The notes below the pieces were generated by a model. The model saw nothing but the letters and a program-made list of their open reading frames with translations. It was not told the origin of the DNA and ran no database searches. Source: Kordiimonas marina (GTDB lineage: Bacteria; Pseudomonadota; Alphaproteobacteria; Sphingomonadales; Kordiimonadaceae). Taken from it: a stretch of 64,000 nt of DNA. Positions 1 through 7,825 of the stretch are shown in pieces. The stretch covers positions 372,001 through 436,000 of the forward strand of contig NZ_JAINDF010000004.1 of NCBI RefSeq assembly GCF_023006325.1, given 5' to 3'. Positions within the stretch are counted from its first letter, which is position 1; every line of letters begins with the position of its first letter. A program made the position numbers and the translations under genes.

Positions 1-665
1 CGCTCAAGATCCAGCTTGGCGGTATCCACAGCAGTCTGTGCGGCCAGAACGTCCGGGTTATGGTCAACGTCCACGCCCTCAACCAGGACACGCTGGGCAT
101 CCAGCTGCTGTTTGGCAGCCTCAAGCGCGGCCTGCGCGGTGGCATAGGCTGTTTGCGCAACCGTCAGTTCCTCGCCGGACACAGCACCCGAAGACGCCAG
201 AGCCTTGCGGCGGTCCAGGTCGACCTTGGCGCGGGCCAGGTCGGCCTTCCGGAGTTGCACCTGCGCTTCACCCGCAGCAACCAGGGCAACGGTTTGGCGC
301 ACGCGGCGCACGGTGGCCGCGAGCCGGGCTTCGGCGCTTGCCAGCATGAGCTTGGCGTCTGCCGGATCAAGCTTCACCAGCACGTCACCGGCTTTCACCG
401 GCTGCGTGTCGTCGACCGTTACATCGGTTACGGTACCGGCAACCTGCGGCGTAACCTGCGACAGCGTCACGCCGACATAAGCATTGTCGGTTTCTTCATA
501 GTGGCTGCCGATAAAGTGCCACCAGGCGACCCAGCCGCCTGCAGCAAGGATCAAGATCAGCAGAAAGCCCATCATCAGGCGTTTGCGCAAGCGGCGCCGT
601 TTTAGCGTCGCTTCCACTTCGCCTGCTTGATGAGGTTTGGAGTTTTCGTTTTCGGCCTGTGTCAT
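1..665 (-). CDS. emrA: HlyD/EmrA-type membrane fusion (adaptor) protein, partial
   Basis: The reading frame starts at ATG 665 and runs off the left edge, so only about 221 N-terminal codons are visible. A short basic N-terminus (KRRRLRKR, residues 22-29) precedes one membrane segment at about 33-52. The DNAYV motif at 60-64 is typical of EmrA-like adaptors, followed by a first lipoyl half (about 65-105) and an Ala/Gln/Leu-rich helical hairpin. Family role: the periplasmic adaptor joins an inner-membrane exporter to an outer-membrane factor. It lies 28 bp behind the NodT gene on the same strand, so the two probably form one operon. An EmrB-type transporter may follow outside the window, which is inference. 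Confidence 0.88.
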   Translation of the reverse strand, partial: MTQAENENSKPHQAGEVEATLKRRRLRKRLMMGFLLILILAAGGWVAWWHFIGSHYEETDNAYVGVTLSQVTPQVAGTVTDVTVDDTQPVKAGDVLVKLDPADAKLMLASAEARLAATVRRVRQTVALVAAGEAQVQLRKADLARAKVDLDRRKALASSGAVSGEELTVAQTAYATAQAALEAAKQQLDAQRVLVEGVDVDHNPDVLAAQTAVDTAKLDLE

Positions 666-693
666 GGGGAGATGTCCAGGTTGAAAGTTTAAA

Positions 694-2136
694 TCAGGAG
701 CCGAAGCCGCCACCAAGGGCGCGGACCAGGGCTATGTCTTCAGCAAAAGTTTGGGCTTCGAGGTCTGCAACCTGGCTACGAGCGCCAAGCAGGCTGTCTT
801 CCGCCAGCAGAACCTCGGAATAGCGTGCGAGCCCGCCTTTGTAGCGCAGGCGGATCAGCTTCCAGGCTTGTTCGGCAGATTGTTCGGCCGCCCGTGCGTG
901 GGTCGTCTGTGTGCTCAAGGCTTTTTCGGACGCCAAGACGTCAGCGACATCCTTGAAGGCGTTGGTCACCGCACGGTCATACTGAGCAACTTCCGCGACA
1001 TAACGTGCGCGGGCCCCTTTAAGGGCACCCTTGAGGCTGTCACCGGGGAAAAGCGGCAACTGAATAGCCGGTCCGAAATGACCCATGAAGGAATCACCGG
1101 TCAGGATATCCGCGATATCGAAGGATTGCAGGCCCAAAAGCCCCGTCAGGTTGATGTTCGGGTAGAAATCCGCCCGGGCGACCTTGATCCGCGAGGCGGC
1201 CGCTTCCACCCGGAGGCGCGCGGCAACAATATCGGGACGACGGCCCAGAAGCTCGGCTGGCAGGTTGGCAGGCACACCCATGGGACGCACGTCCGGCCGC
1301 TTCGGCAGGGCAATGTCCTGCCCCCGGTCCGGGCCTTTGCCCAACAGGGCTGCGATCTGGTTACGGACAAGACTGATTTGGCCGTCGATTGCCGCCGACC
1401 GTGCCTTGGCGTTTTCAAGCGCCGCTTCGGCCTGGGCCGCCGCCGCTTTGGTATCAAGCCCTTGTTTCACACGGGCGGAGACAAGCCCCAGGCTGTCCGT
1501 CCGCACCCGGATGGCGGATACAGCCATGTCCCGTTCCACCGTCAGGCGGACAAGATTGGCATACGCCGTCGCCACCGCGGTCGAGAGGCTCAGGCGCGCA
1601 GCCCTTGCCTCAACTGCAGCCGCATCGGCTTCAGATGTCGCCGCAGCCAGGATCGCGCGGTTTTTGCCCGCGATATCGAAATCATAATAGGCCTGCACAT
1701 CCACCTGCGCGCCGACATGGAATTTTTTCGGCAGGAAGGTTTTGAACTCATCCGGGAAACCGGTGTTCAGGCTTTGCTTCACCGTCGGCACCATGGCCTC
1801 GGCCCCCGTCGCGACACCCAGCGCGCCACGCGCCTGGGACTGCGCCGCGACCGCCGCCCGCAAGCGGGCATCGGCGATGCGAACTTCCGGCGCGCCCTTG
1901 ACGGCCTCTTCAATAAGGGTGGTCAACTGCGGGTCGTTATAGGCCGCCCACCAGTCAGTCTTCGGCCAGGCGCGTTCCGCTGCCTTCAAGGTTTTGGCAG
2001 CATCATATTTTTCAACTGCCTTGGGTTCCGGCAAAGGCCCAAGGTCAGGCGCACAAGCAGAAACGAGCGGAAGCGTCAGCAGAATAAGCGACGCAACCGC
2101 TTTTGACCGGCGGGGGAGGAATGTATTAGGCGACAT
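694..2136 (-). CDS. NodT-family outer-membrane efflux lipoprotein
   Basis: This 480-residue protein has a lipoprotein signal: a hydrophobic stretch, then a lipobox L-V-S-A-C with the lipidated Cys at residue 28. Two OEP (TolC-like) repeats follow, rich in Ala/Gln/Arg coiled-coil helices, with the NodT hallmark around LLGRRPDIVAARLRVEAA in the second half. Family role: an outer-membrane channel for RND or MFS drug/solute efflux. It is the first gene of the operon with the adaptor at 1-665 and is divergent from a TetR regulator, which is the usual arrangement for a repressed efflux pump. Length is normal for the family. Confidence 0.93.
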   Translation of the reverse strand: MSPNTFLPRRSKAVASLILLTLPLVSACAPDLGPLPEPKAVEKYDAAKTLKAAERAWPKTDWWAAYNDPQLTTLIEEAVKGAPEVRIADARLRAAVAAQSQARGALGVATGAEAMVPTVKQSLNTGFPDEFKTFLPKKFHVGAQVDVQAYYDFDIAGKNRAILAAATSEADAAAVEARAARLSLSTAVATAYANLVRLTVERDMAVSAIRVRTDSLGLVSARVKQGLDTKAAAAQAEAALENAKARSAAIDGQISLVRNQIAALLGKGPDRGQDIALPKRPDVRPMGVPANLPAELLGRRPDIVAARLRVEAAASRIKVARADFYPNINLTGLLGLQSFDIADILTGDSFMGHFGPAIQLPLFPGDSLKGALKGARARYVAEVAQYDRAVTNAFKDVADVLASEKALSTQTTHARAAEQSAEQAWKLIRLRYKGGLARYSEVLLAEDSLLGARSQVADLEAQTFAEDIALVRALGGGFGS

Positions 2137-2162
2137 GTTTTCCTCGACAAGTCTTGACTATA

Positions 2163-2177
2163 ACCGTACTGTACGGT
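2163..2177. promoter_or_regulatory. Palindromic operator candidate between efflux operon and tetR
   Basis: ACCGTAC-T-GTACGGT is a perfect inverted repeat (7-bp arms, 1-bp centre). It sits 27 bp upstream of the nodT start and 73 bp upstream of the TetR start. The overlapping GTACGGTAC (2171-2179) is a further palindrome. Symmetry, size and position between divergent genes fit a TetR-dimer site controlling the pump and possibly the regulator itself. The sequence is observed; the binding is inferred. Confidence 0.6.
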
Positions 2178-2249
2178 ACGTTTTTATGAGGCGCACCATA
2201 GACCCGTCATCTGGGTGGGTCAAGTTGAAAGTTTGACGCAGGGGTAGCA

Positions 2250-2870
2250 ATGCGCGAGAGACAAAAACGCGGTGACGCCAAGCGCACCGAGATCATGGAA
2301 ATAGCACGGTCAGAATTCATGTCCGCGGGCTATAATGCCACGTCCATGTCGACGATTGCCGCTGAGGTAGGCGGCTCCAAGGGCACGCTTTATAATCACT
2401 TCCGCTCGAAGGAAGAGCTTTTCAGCGCCATCATCTGCGAGGATTGCAGCAACACGCTGGAGACCATGTTCGACATTGTCGCGAATGCCCCCACCGTGGA
2501 CAGCGCCCTCAGGGAACTTGGCAAGGCACTGATTTCCAAGCTCCTGTCACCCGAAAGCCTCACCCTATTGTGGCTGATTGCTGCCGAAAGCCAGCGTTTC
2601 CCGGAACTCGGCCGCACCTTTTACGAATCCGGCCCCCGCGAAGGCGGCAGGCGCATCGCCGAAACCTTGAAGGCGGCGATGGAACGCGGCGAACTGAGGG
2701 AGGCCGACCCTGAAATCGCTGCCGCGCACTTCAAAAGCCTCTGCATCGGTGACCTGCATATGCGGCACCTGTTGGGCGTGGCACAGGACACCAGCCCCGA
2801 CTATATCGCCGAGCGGGTCGATACCGCCGTCGACGTCTTCATGCGCGCCTACGGCCCCGAAAAGACCTGA
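2250..2870 (+). CDS. TetR/AcrR-family transcriptional regulator
   Basis: The protein has 206 residues. The N-terminal TetR helix-turn-helix spans about residues 12-58 (ARSEFMSAGYNATSMSTIA, then GGSKGTLYNHFRSKEELF), the most conserved part of the family. The C-terminal ligand domain resembles the AefR/TetR_C_7 type (WLIAAESQRFPELGRTFYE). A ribosome site AGGGG lies just before ATG 2250. It is divergent from the NodT/EmrA operon with a palindrome between them, so local repression of the pump relieved by a small-molecule inducer is the likely role. The ligand cannot be inferred. Confidence 0.93.
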   Translation: MRERQKRGDAKRTEIMEIARSEFMSAGYNATSMSTIAAEVGGSKGTLYNHFRSKEELFSAIICEDCSNTLETMFDIVANAPTVDSALRELGKALISKLLSPESLTLLWLIAAESQRFPELGRTFYESGPREGGRRIAETLKAAMERGELREADPEIAAAHFKSLCIGDLHMRHLLGVAQDTSPDYIAERVDTAVDVFMRAYGPEKT

Positions 2871-2891
2871 AGCCTCCCCCCATGAATGAAC

Positions 2892-2931
2892 AAGGGCCCG
2901 GCCACCGTATCGGTGATCGGGCCCTTTTCTT
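2892..2931. terminator. Rho-independent terminator after tetR (probably bidirectional)
   Basis: AAGGGCCCG (2892-2900) pairs with CGGGCCCTT (2918-2926), and an inner CACCG/CGGTG extends the stem. TTTTCTTGTT follows on the plus strand. It lies between the convergent ends of tetR and ahpF. Confidence 0.85.
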
Positions 2932-2946
2932 GTTGGGATGACGCCA

Positions 2947-4527
2947 TCAAGCCGCCAGCTGTTCGTCCTGGTTCATCATCAGATATTCGAACGCCGCCAG
3001 TGATGCCTTGGCGCCTTCGCCCATGGCGATGACAATCTGCTTGTAGGGCACGGTGGTCACATCACCGCAGGCATAGATGCCGGCTTCGCTGGTTTCGCCC
3101 TTCTCGTTGATGACGATTTCGCCGTAGCGCGTGCGCTCGACCACGCCGTCCATGAAACCGCTGTTGGGCACCAGACCGATCTGGACGAACACGCCCGCAC
3201 CATCCCAGCGCTTCAACTCACCGCTCGCACGGTCTTCATAGGTAAGGCCATCCACCTTGCCGCCATCCGCGGTGATTTCCTTGGTCGCGGCGTTCTTGAT
3301 GATGGTGATATTGTCCCGCTTCAGCGCCTGCTTCACCAGCACCTGGTCGGCCTTCAGCTCCGGCAGGAATTCGAACACGGTGACCGAGCTGACGATACCC
3401 GCGAGGTCGAGCGCGGCTTCGATGCCGGAGTTGCCGCCACCGATGACCGCGACGTCCTTGCCCTTGAAGAAGGGACCGTCGCAGTGCGGGCAGTAGGCCA
3501 CGCCGTTGCCGATATTCTCCCGCTCGCCCGGCACACCCAGCTCGCGCCACTGGGCGCCTGTCGCCACAATCAGCGTGCGGGTTTCGATCACCTCACCCGA
3601 CGTCAGGGTCAGTTTCTTCACCGGGCCCGTCTCAACCTTCGCCACGCGGAAGTGTTCCTTGAGCGTGATGTCATAGTCGCGCATATGCTCCATCAGGGCA
3701 CCAGCAAGTTCCGGCCCCGTGGTTTTGGGCACCGAGATCAGGTTTTCGATCCCCATGGTATCCTTCACCTGGCCACCGAAACGCTCCGCGATCAGCGTGA
3801 CCTTCAGGCCCTTGCGCGCGGCATAGATGGCAGCACTCACACCCGCCGGGCCACCGCCGATAACCGTGACATCCTGAACAGGCAGGGCGTCTTCCTGGCG
3901 GGCCGGAGCATCCTTCATGGCGGGCTTCGCCTCCAGAAGCTTGGCGACGATGACGGAGGTGTCCACCTTGCCGGTCGCGAACGGCTTGCCGTTCAGAAGC
4001 ACGGTCGGCACGCCCTGGATGTTGTTTTCTTCCACCAGCGCCGGGAACAGGCCGCCATCGATCATTTCAGTACGGACATTCGGGTTGATCGCCGCGAACT
4101 GGTTAAGCGCCTGCACCACATCCGGGCAGTTGTGGCAGCTCAGGCTCACGAACACCTGAAAGTCCAGCGTATCCGACACACCGGCGATCAGTGTTTTCAC
4201 CGTGTCGTCCAGCTTCATCGGCGTGCCGGACAAGTGCAGGACCGCGAGGATCAGCGAATTGAATTCATGCCCGCCAGGAATGCCGGAGAAGCGGATACCG
4301 CTGTCTTCGCCGTCGCGTTCCAGAAGGAAGCTGACTGGACTTCTGAGCACACCGTTCGTGTCCCGCTCCTCAAAGCGCAGCCTGTCGGAGACGGAGGCGA
4401 TGGCGGTCAGGAAATCCTTGAGCTCCTGGCGTTTTTCGTGGGTTCCCGTCTGCAAGACAAATGTCACGTCATTCTGCATCTGGGCGGTATAGCCCTTGAG
4501 GGCTTCGAGGATATCGTTGGTCAACAT
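2947..4527 (-). CDS. ahpF: Alkyl hydroperoxide reductase subunit F
   Basis: The protein has 526 residues, the usual AhpF length. Order: a tandem thioredoxin-fold N-terminal domain (about 1-195) with the redox pair C-H-N-C near residue 130; an FAD domain with [17 protein letters not shown] near 215-232; a second redox pair C-P-H-C near 346; an NAD(P)H-binding [14 protein letters not shown]; and a C-terminal FAD motif [14 protein letters not shown]. Family role: it passes electrons from NADH through FAD and both disulfides to AhpC. A ribosome site GGAG precedes ATG 4527. It is downstream of ahpC on the same strand, separated by 134 bp containing an 11-bp hairpin. Confidence 0.97.
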   Translation of the reverse strand: MLTNDILEALKGYTAQMQNDVTFVLQTGTHEKRQELKDFLTAIASVSDRLRFEERDTNGVLRSPVSFLLERDGEDSGIRFSGIPGGHEFNSLILAVLHLSGTPMKLDDTVKTLIAGVSDTLDFQVFVSLSCHNCPDVVQALNQFAAINPNVRTEMIDGGLFPALVEENNIQGVPTVLLNGKPFATGKVDTSVIVAKLLEAKPAMKDAPARQEDALPVQDVTVIGGGPAGVSAAIYAARKGLKVTLIAERFGGQVKDTMGIENLISVPKTTGPELAGALMEHMRDYDITLKEHFRVAKVETGPVKKLTLTSGEVIETRTLIVATGAQWRELGVPGERENIGNGVAYCPHCDGPFFKGKDVAVIGGGNSGIEAALDLAGIVSSVTVFEFLPELKADQVLVKQALKRDNITIIKNAATKEITADGGKVDGLTYEDRASGELKRWDGAGVFVQIGLVPNSGFMDGVVERTRYGEIVINEKGETSEAGIYACGDVTTVPYKQIVIAMGEGAKASLAAFEYLMMNQDEQLAA

Positions 4528-4571
4528 GTGCCTGCTCCGTGCTTTTGCGGGGAAACCTGGGGGTTCGGGGT

Positions 4572-4608
4572 GGCGGCACGCCTTTATCGGGGGACGGGGC
4601 GTGCCGCC
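4572..4608. terminator. Hairpin in the ahpC-ahpF intergenic region
   Basis: GGCGGCACGCC (4572-4582) and GGCGTGCCGCC (4598-4608) are perfect 11-bp inverted arms with a 15-nt loop. Read in the ahpC-to-ahpF direction there is no T-tract after it, so it is not a classic terminator. It may stabilise the ahpC message 3' end or reduce read-through into ahpF, letting the peroxidase be made in excess of its reductase. Confidence 0.55.
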
Positions 4609-4661
4609 TTTGGTTTCAAAGTGGGGCTTCGGGGAATTGAAGCCTTGGGGTAATCAGATCC

Positions 4662-5225
4662 TTAGATCTTGCCGACGAGGTCGAGGCTCGGGGTCAGGGT
4701 CTTCTGGCCTTCTTCCCACGCCGCCGGGCAGACTTCACCGTCATGTTCGGCCACATACTGGGCAGCCTTCACCTTGCGGACCATGTCCTTGGCCGAGCGG
4801 CCGATGCCGAGGTCATGGATTTCGGCAACCTTGATGATGCCCTCGGGGTTCGCGAGGAACGTGCCGCGGAGCGCCTGGGCGGCTTCTTCGATCATCACAT
4901 CGAAACCGCGGGTGATGGCACCGGTCGGGTCACCGAGCATCGGGAACTTGATCTTGCCGATGGCGTCGCTGCTGTCATGCCATGCCTTGTGGCAGAAGTG
5001 CGTGTCAGTCGAGACGGAATAGACTTCTACGCCGAGCTTCTGGAGCTCTTCATATTGGTTGGCCATGTCTTCCAGCTCAGTCGGGCAGACAAAGGTGAAG
5101 TCAGCCGGGTAGAACAGGAAGATCGACCATTTGCCTTTTACGTCGGCGTCGGTGATGGTTTTGAATTCGCCGTCATGGAAAGCTTCGACTTTGAATTCCG
5201 GAATGGATTTATTGATCATCGCCAC
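4662..5225 (-). CDS. ahpC: Alkyl hydroperoxide reductase subunit C (2-Cys peroxiredoxin)
   Basis: I choose GTG 5225: AGGAG lies 7 nt upstream, the protein is then 187 residues like Escherichia coli AhpC, and its VAMINKSI start lines up with MSLINT of that family. ATG 5219 is the alternative. The peroxidatic Cys is in FTFVCPTE (about residue 47) and the resolving Cys in EVCPAAW near the C-terminus, so it is a typical 2-Cys enzyme. It reduces organic peroxides and H2O2 and is recycled by AhpF, encoded next. The promoter region holds two AATCGATT palindromes spaced by 22 bp (5301-5330), a likely redox-regulator site. Confidence 0.97.
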   Translation of the reverse strand: MAMINKSIPEFKVEAFHDGEFKTITDADVKGKWSIFLFYPADFTFVCPTELEDMANQYEELQKLGVEVYSVSTDTHFCHKAWHDSSDAIGKIKFPMLGDPTGAITRGFDVMIEEAAQALRGTFLANPEGIIKVAEIHDLGIGRSAKDMVRKVKAAQYVAEHDGEVCPAAWEEGQKTLTPSLDLVGKI

Positions 5226-5300
5226 TGGGGTTCTCCTAAATTTCGTTGCGCCATTATCGGCGGCCAAGGAGAGATATACCGGGATGACAAAAATCTATCC

Positions 5301-5330
5301 AATCGATTGTTTTATTATTAATAATCGATT
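5301..5330. promoter_or_regulatory. Twin palindrome upstream of ahpC, possible OxyR-type site
   Basis: AATCGATT occurs at 5301-5308 and again at 5323-5330, exactly 22 bp apart (two helical turns), in an AT-rich stretch 76-105 bp upstream of ahpC. The same geometry (AATCGGTT, then AATCGA 22 bp later) occurs upstream of the second peroxiredoxin at 54647-54674. OxyR tetramers contact four adjacent grooves with about 10-11 bp spacing, which this could serve. Which regulator binds is inference. Confidence 0.5.
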
Positions 5331-5505
5331 TACTCAATTTAATGAAAATACTGCCCGGGATTCTGAGGCATACAGCTGACCCAACCGGCTGATCGCAACA
5401 CCAAGCCTTTCAGCCCCATTACCATAAAAGGTATTTTATAGTATAAGGTGAATTAACGCCTACTTATAGGTGCCCCGACATCAAGGATGGGAAAGGGCTT
5501 TCTGC

Positions 5506-7707
5506 ATGATCAGAATACCGCACGTGGCCTGCCTCTTCTTGCTCTCGTTCATTCTGTCATCCAGCATAGCGGCTGGTACGGCCCCGCCATCTGACACGGT
5601 CATTTTTGGCGGCGACCGCGTCTATCCCCCCTTTGAATGGGACGACAAGGGAACCCCAACCGGGTTTCACATTGACCTGGAAAATGCCCTCGCTGAAATT
5701 GGCAAGGCCAAGGCTGAACATCGTTTGGACGATTGGCCGGTCACCACGCACGCGCTCGAAACCGGAGACGTCGATGTGGTGCCAATGCTGATCTCCGACA
5801 AGCGGCGGGAAAAGTTCCTCTTCACCTCGGCCTTTTATTTCATGGACCATGCGATCTATGCGGAACAGGGCACGACAAAGATTCCTGTTCTCGCGGACCT
5901 AAGCGGCCATACAGTTGCGGTGGAGCAAACCTCATACGCCCAGAACAAGCTGGAAACCGGCTATCCGGATGTTCACCTCATCCTTACCGGCAACACGCTG
6001 GAAGCCTTGCAGGCGGTTGCCCAGCACAAGGCGGACTATGCCCTGTTGACCACACCGACCGCAGAGCACCTCATCCGCGACCAGCACCTGGCAGTCCGGC
6101 GGGTAAGTCCTCCCTTATGGCCCCAAGGCTATGCCTTTGCTGTACGGAAGGATCGGCCTGACCTTCTGGCCTGGCTTCAGAACAGTCTCAATCAGGCCAT
6201 TGTCAACGGCCGCTATGAAGCTGTGTACAATGCGTGGCGGGACCGACTGGAGCCGACACAGACCTCAAGCTCGCAAATCCTGAAAACCTCCGCCCTTATC
6301 GCCGGCCCCCTTCTCCTGCTGGCGGCCCTCGGTTTCGGATGGTCTTTCACGCTGCGCAGGCGGGTTGCAGCACGCACGGCGGAGCTTCAGGATGAACTGA
6401 AAGCGCGCAAGGATATGCAAGCCCAGCTCCGTCACTTCGCCGACCATGACACCCACACGGGCCTGCCCGAATATCACCATTTCATCGAACTGGGCGACAA
6501 GGTATTGGCGGAGGCCTCAAGCCTGCCCTCCCCGTCCAAGGAAATGGTCGTCTTCAAACTCGCTGAAACCGAGACCATCATCCGAACCTTCGGCTATTCC
6601 ACAGGCGAAGGCATCATTGAAGAGTTCGCTGAGCGTCTGAAAGGCGGCCATTTCGACGTCACCAGCTATTTCGGCCGTGGTATTTTCGCTGTGTTGTGTG
6701 ACCAAAGCACCATGAACGAAGCTTATGATGCCCTGTCGGAGCAGCTCGAAACCTGTGGCCTGGGGCTTTACCCTCAACTGATTTGTGGCATCGCCCACTG
6801 GCCTGGCCATGGCACCAGCTGTGCCGACCTGGTCAAACATGCGGAAACCGCGCTCGCCGTCAGCATAGACCGCAATCATGACTGCACCACCTATGACCCC
6901 ACCATGGAACCGGACCAGACCGACCTTCGCATCGTGGCTGAATTCCGCAAGAGCGGCGGCACCGACCTCCAGGCAGCCCTTCAACCACAAATCGACCTCA
7001 AGACCGGCAGCATCGTCGGCGCGGAAGCGCTCGTACGCTGGCATCATGAAGAACTGGGCTTCATCTCCCCCGCCAAATTCATCCCGCTTCTTGAGAAGGC
7101 CGGGCTTATCACCAAGGTCACAGCGCGCATGGTGGATGAAGCCGCCCGTATCAGCGCCAGCCTCAGACGCAGAGGCATCGACTGCACCATCAGCGTGAAT
7201 GTCGCCGTGTATGATATTCTGGAAACCGAGCTTCCCTCGATCATCAAAGCGGCGCTTGACCGTCACGGCGCGCTTGCCTCCGACTTGAAGCTCGAGCTGA
7301 CGGAAACCAGCGTCGCCGAGGATTCCGAAGGCATCAAAATCGTCCTCAAGGAGCTGGGCACCGCTGGCATCTATACTTCTATCGACGATTTCGGCACCGG
7401 CTATTCATCCCTGTCATACCTCAGCAGCTTTCCAATCCGGGAACTGAAGGTCGACCAGATGTTCGTCCGCGACATGGTCACGTGCGAGCGCAACCACAGC
7501 ATCGTCAGTTCCACCATCGCCATGGCACACGCGCTTGGCCTAAGCGTTGTGGCCGAAGGCGCAGAAGACCAGGAAACCCTGACGTCGCTGAACGCCCTGG
7601 GCTGTAATCGCGTGCAAGGCTATGTCATCTCGAAACCATTGTCCGAGGACGACTTCAACGCTTTCCTGACAAAGCATCAGGGAACATTTTCCAGCACGGT
7701 CCATTAA
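5506..7707 (+). CDS. Periplasmic-sensor c-di-GMP phosphodiesterase (SBP_bac_3 + degenerate GGDEF + EAL)
   Basis: Start ATG 5506 opens a signal peptide (IRIPHVACLFLLSFILSS); an upstream in-frame ATG at 5470 is less likely. Residues about 30-255 are an extracellular solute-binding type 3 domain (YPPFEWDDKGTPTGFHIDL), and one membrane helix is near 268-288. A GGDEF-like domain follows in which the signature is replaced by GRGIF, so cyclase activity is not expected. The EAL domain carries AEALVRW (EAL at 507-509), ELTET, DDFGTGYSSL and AEGAED, the metal and substrate residues of active phosphodiesterases. It would couple a periplasmic amino-acid-like ligand to c-di-GMP breakdown. It is a single-gene unit followed by a terminator. 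Confidence 0.92.
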   Translation: MIRIPHVACLFLLSFILSSSIAAGTAPPSDTVIFGGDRVYPPFEWDDKGTPTGFHIDLENALAEIGKAKAEHRLDDWPVTTHALETGDVDVVPMLISDKRREKFLFTSAFYFMDHAIYAEQGTTKIPVLADLSGHTVAVEQTSYAQNKLETGYPDVHLILTGNTLEALQAVAQHKADYALLTTPTAEHLIRDQHLAVRRVSPPLWPQGYAFAVRKDRPDLLAWLQNSLNQAIVNGRYEAVYNAWRDRLEPTQTSSSQILKTSALIAGPLLLLAALGFGWSFTLRRRVAARTAELQDELKARKDMQAQLRHFADHDTHTGLPEYHHFIELGDKVLAEASSLPSPSKEMVVFKLAETETIIRTFGYSTGEGIIEEFAERLKGGHFDVTSYFGRGIFAVLCDQSTMNEAYDALSEQLETCGLGLYPQLICGIAHWPGHGTSCADLVKHAETALAVSIDRNHDCTTYDPTMEPDQTDLRIVAEFRKSGGTDLQAALQPQIDLKTGSIVGAEALVRWHHEELGFISPAKFIPLLEKAGLITKVTARMVDEAARISASLRRRGIDCTISVNVAVYDILETELPSIIKAALDRHGALASDLKLELTETSVAEDSEGIKIVLKELGTAGIYTSIDDFGTGYSSLSYLSSFPIRELKVDQMFVRDMVTCERNHSIVSSTIAMAHALGLSVVAEGAEDQETLTSLNALGCNRVQGYVISKPLSEDDFNAFLTKHQGTFSSTVH

Positions 7708-7776
7708 GGGCCAGGACACCGCTCATCACCTGTCACGGTATGCCAAGAGGCTGGTCTTGACCTCCCCGCGAAAAGA

Positions 7777-7802
7777 AAACGGCCCGCAAATGCGAGCCGT
7801 TT
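7777..7802. terminator. Bidirectional terminator between EAL gene and RTX gene
   Basis: AAACGGC (7777-7783) pairs with GCCGTTT (7796-7802), and an inner CGC/GCG extends the stem. The plus strand continues with TGATTTTTG and the minus strand with TCTTTTC, so it can serve both convergent genes. Confidence 0.8.
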
Positions 7803-7825
7803 GATTTTTGAAAAGGCTGATTTTC

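Noticed and set aside
751-2106. 451-codon plus-strand frame opposite nodT
   Set aside because: Shadow frame; the minus strand encodes a complete NodT lipoprotein with lipobox.
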